Under the pieces are notes generated by a model that worked only from the letters and a program-made list of their open reading frames with translations, was not told where the DNA came from and made no database searches. Below are positions 5,549 through 7,364 of a DNA stretch of 7,364 nucleotides, in pieces (position 1 is the first letter of the stretch; every line of letters starts with the position of its first letter). This DNA is from Myxococcales bacterium (GTDB taxonomy: Bacteria > Myxococcota_C > UBA6777), in NCBI GenBank assembly GCA_027005175.1, contig JALTMC010000129.1, forward strand, positions 1 through 7,364, written 5' to 3'. Made by a program: the position numbers and the translations under genes.

Positions 5549-7364
5549 TCAGTCCCTGGCTCTACGTCGGGCGTATCGGCATGGGCGTCCGAGCAGACTG
5601 TGCCTGGGAGCGTGTCGGGCCAGTCGCTTGCAGAGGTTGGTGGCTTTCTCCCATTCTCGACGGCCCATCAGCACACGTGCTTGTTGAGCCAGAGAGGCAA
5701 TTAAATGAGGTCGTAGGAAGTTCAGTATATTTTTGCTTGCTTCGATACTGCTGGTGGTTGCATCGATACGAAGAACAGTGCGGTAGGCTCGCCAGTATCG
5801 ACGTTTCTTGATCCACCACCGCGCTTGTCTGAGCTGCGATGACGCTTCCAGGTCTAGCTTGGCGAGTCGCATTCGATGTTTGGCCTCTGCGCTGTTGGGT
5901 CGAATCAACAACGCTCGACGATAGCTGAGATAGGCCTTGCGGTATCGACTGGAAGCGATCTCTTGATCCCCTTCTTTCAGAGCCAACCGGTAGGTTTCTT
6001 CTTCTCGTACCTTTTGTTGTTCTTCGTTGTCTCCACCAAAAGAGGCGAGCAGCCATAAGAGACCAACAGCAAAAAGAAATCCAGCAAAGACGCCGATCCA
6101 ACGACGACGCAAGGATGCCTGAAATTCTGCCGTAAACCCGTATTCATCCGGGGACAGAAAGAGAGAGTTGAGTTTCTCCTCTTCCGATTGGGCCTGGAAT
6201 GGTGCTGCTGTTGAAAATCCATAATGATCCTGATTGGATGCTGGGAAGGGAGATGGACCAAAGGTGTCATAATCGCCAGAAGTGCCAGGAAAAGGTGACC
6301 AGCCTGTGTGTTGGGGAGGCCTATTGGTTGAGTGGTAGCCCACAGCGGGTGCTGGAGGTGGAAGAGCCAGGCTTCCCAAAGCCCAGGCTGGTGGGGAAGA
6401 TGGCGATGTATCGGGTTGGATACTTGGTAATGTGGAGTCCCATCGCTCCTCACGAGAGGTGCCAGGGAACTCCACCGCGATAGCATCCTGCCATGTGGAT
6501 GTATTCGAGGTGATCACATCGTCGAGGCCCAGTGTCTTGATAGAGTCAGGGAGAGAGAACTCTAAAGTAGACATGGTAAGATCTTCTGTGACGGGTAACG
6601 TGACTTGACTCTGTGTGGACACCTCCCAATCACTACAGGATAACTCTTCTGGGCTCTTCTGTTTGGTACGATGAGGTGGGCTTTTTGCTTGATCCTGTTG
6701 GGCCATCTTTTTTTCGGAGCCTGTGCCAAAGGCCATCGTTGCCGACTCGGGAAGGCTTCCTGCCCTCTTAGAGGGTTTGGCTTTTTCCTGTGTTGCCGGG
6801 GTCCTTCGAATCCACTCCAGTCCAGATGGTTCATGAGCATTCTGCTGTGAGTGAATAGCCCCGGTAGATGCTTTGTTCGACTTGCTTTGGGGACTCGACG
6901 TAGAGGGCCACGCCTTCAAGGTCAACTCTACTCCTCCCGAACTCTCCGGTCTTTGCTTATCCTCGGAAGGAGCAACATGAATCTCCTGGGCTCGCTCGAT
7001 AGGGGAAGCGGTTGCTTTCACATTTAACCCCGACAACACACTCTGGAGTTCCCCTGTCTGGATCTTCACTGTATCGGATGGTTCCATCGGACCCATTGCC
7101 GCAACTGCTTCTGCTTCGGAGGCTTCCTTCGGTGGCTCTGCCGTTGTCTCTTGTGGCCTCGCTGTGTGTAAGCTTGGAGGTGCCATCGGTCTCGGCAAAC
7201 CAGGGGGCTTTGACGTCTCTTTCGAGGCTTTCTTTGTGGAGGTCGGGTGGTGCTCTTTGGGTATGCTATCTACAGGAGTGGGTAAATCGCCCCGGTGGTG
7301 TTCAGCCCGGGCAGTACCAGGCGGTTGCTTCTTGGGTATGGCATCTACAGGAGTGGGTAAGGAG
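5549..7364 (-). CDS. Membrane-anchored protein with disordered region and TPR-like C-terminus, 5' partial
   Basis: The frame stays open to the window edge, so the start is missing; 604 residues are visible. An in-frame TTG at 7198 lacks support as a start and instead encodes Leu in a Pro-rich stretch resembling two LPTPVD(A/S)IPK repeats just upstream. About 415 visible residues are low-complexity, rich in Pro, Ser, Thr, Gln and Glu, with no recognised domain. Then RRR and one membrane segment (coding 6038-6100, WIGVFAGFL..WLLASF) are followed by an acidic stretch and a helical region (about 6007-5700) whose SRYRKAYLSYRRALLIRPNS matches a TPR repeat; a second half-like unit (RRYWRAYRTVLRID) follows. 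The end is Arg-rich. Arg before the segment predicts a cytoplasmic N-terminus and periplasmic TPR part. TPR regions bind partner proteins; the partner is unknown. Such tails often follow kinase, FHA or zinc-ribbon domains in myxobacteria, but none is visible here. Confidence 0.85.
   Translation of the reverse strand, partial: SLPTPVDAIPKKQPPGTARAEHHRGDLPTPVDSIPKEHHPTSTKKASKETSKPPGLPRPMAPPSLHTARPQETTAEPPKEASEAEAVAAMGPMEPSDTVKIQTGELQSVLSGLNVKATASPIERAQEIHVAPSEDKQRPESSGGVELTLKAWPSTSSPQSKSNKASTGAIHSQQNAHEPSGLEWIRRTPATQEKAKPSKRAGSLPESATMAFGTGSEKKMAQQDQAKSPPHRTKQKSPEELSCSDWEVSTQSQVTLPVTEDLTMSTLEFSLPDSIKTLGLDDVITSNTSTWQDAIAVEFPGTSREERWDSTLPSIQPDTSPSSPPAWALGSLALPPPAPAVGYHSTNRPPQHTGWSPFPGTSGDYDTFGPSPFPASNQDHYGFSTAAPFQAQSEEEKLNSLFLSPDEYGFTAEFQASLRRRWIGVFAGFLFAVGLLWLLASFGGDNEEQQKVREEETYRLALKEGDQEIASSRYRKAYLSYRRALLIRPNSAEAKHRMRLAKLDLEASSQLRQARWWIKKRRYWRAYRTVLRIDATTSSIEASKNILNFLRPHLIASLAQQARVLMGRREWEKATNLCKRLARHAPRHSLLGRPCRYARRRARD
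7258..7360 (-). repeat. Two 28-bp in-frame coding repeats (LPTPVD motif)
   Basis: The stretches 7258-7285 and 7333-7360 match at 26 of 28 bases, offset by 75 bp (25 codons). Both encode LPTPVD(A/S)IP on the minus strand. A degenerate relative, LPRPMAPP, starts at 7198. The second copy lies 4 bases from the window edge, so more units may lie outside. It is probably a Pro-rich linker repeat grown by duplication. Confidence 0.85.

Noticed and set aside
5182-5811. Plus-strand frame of 209 codons spanning the SDR end and the convergent spacer
   Set aside because: It overlaps two better-supported genes. Its repeated AKRSNHCNKH is only the translation of the 36-bp repeat, which stays in frame because 72 is a multiple of 3.

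Overview
The window holds four protein-coding genes and an unusual amount of short repeated DNA. The best taxonomic clue is the second gene: a von Willebrand A domain, four MopE-type Asp/Asn/Cys metal-binding motifs, Cys-rich repeats, and a C-terminal Cys motif, membrane segment and Arg cluster resembling the MYXO-CTERM surface-sorting signal. That combination is typical of Myxococcota and related former Deltaproteobacteria. Base composition looks more balanced than in classic GC-rich Myxococcus, so a lower-GC relative is an inference only. No rRNA, tRNA, transposase or cas gene was seen.

Layout. 1-126: three tandem 40-bp units, each with a ribosome binding site and ATG; the third ATG starts the first gene. 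98-1783 (+): exported GH13 alpha-amylase-family enzyme with all catalytic residues. 1784-2100: spacer with a weak terminator-like hairpin, a possible 56-aa lipoprotein ORF, a hairpin and a candidate promoter. 2101-4275 (+): the VWA/MopE/Cys-rich surface protein. 4276-4490: a G-poor, pyrimidine-rich spacer of 26-27-bp repeats, possibly a Rho-dependent terminator. 4491-5318 (+): classical short-chain dehydrogenase/reductase. 5319-5548: convergent spacer almost filled by two different pairs of 36-bp repeats separated by 36 and 35 bp. 5549-7364 (-): a large protein with a long disordered region, one membrane segment and a TPR-like C-terminus; its frame is open to the window edge, so its N-terminus is missing.

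The genes do not form an obvious pathway or operon. The first two products are predicted to leave the cytoplasm (carbohydrate cleavage; surface binding or adhesion), the SDR is cytoplasmic, and the last is probably anchored in the inner membrane. The strongest unexplained signals are non-coding: the tandem start sites before the amylase gene and the CRISPR-like repeat geometry at 5309-5546. The second is not proof of a CRISPR locus, because no cas gene is visible and each family has only two copies.
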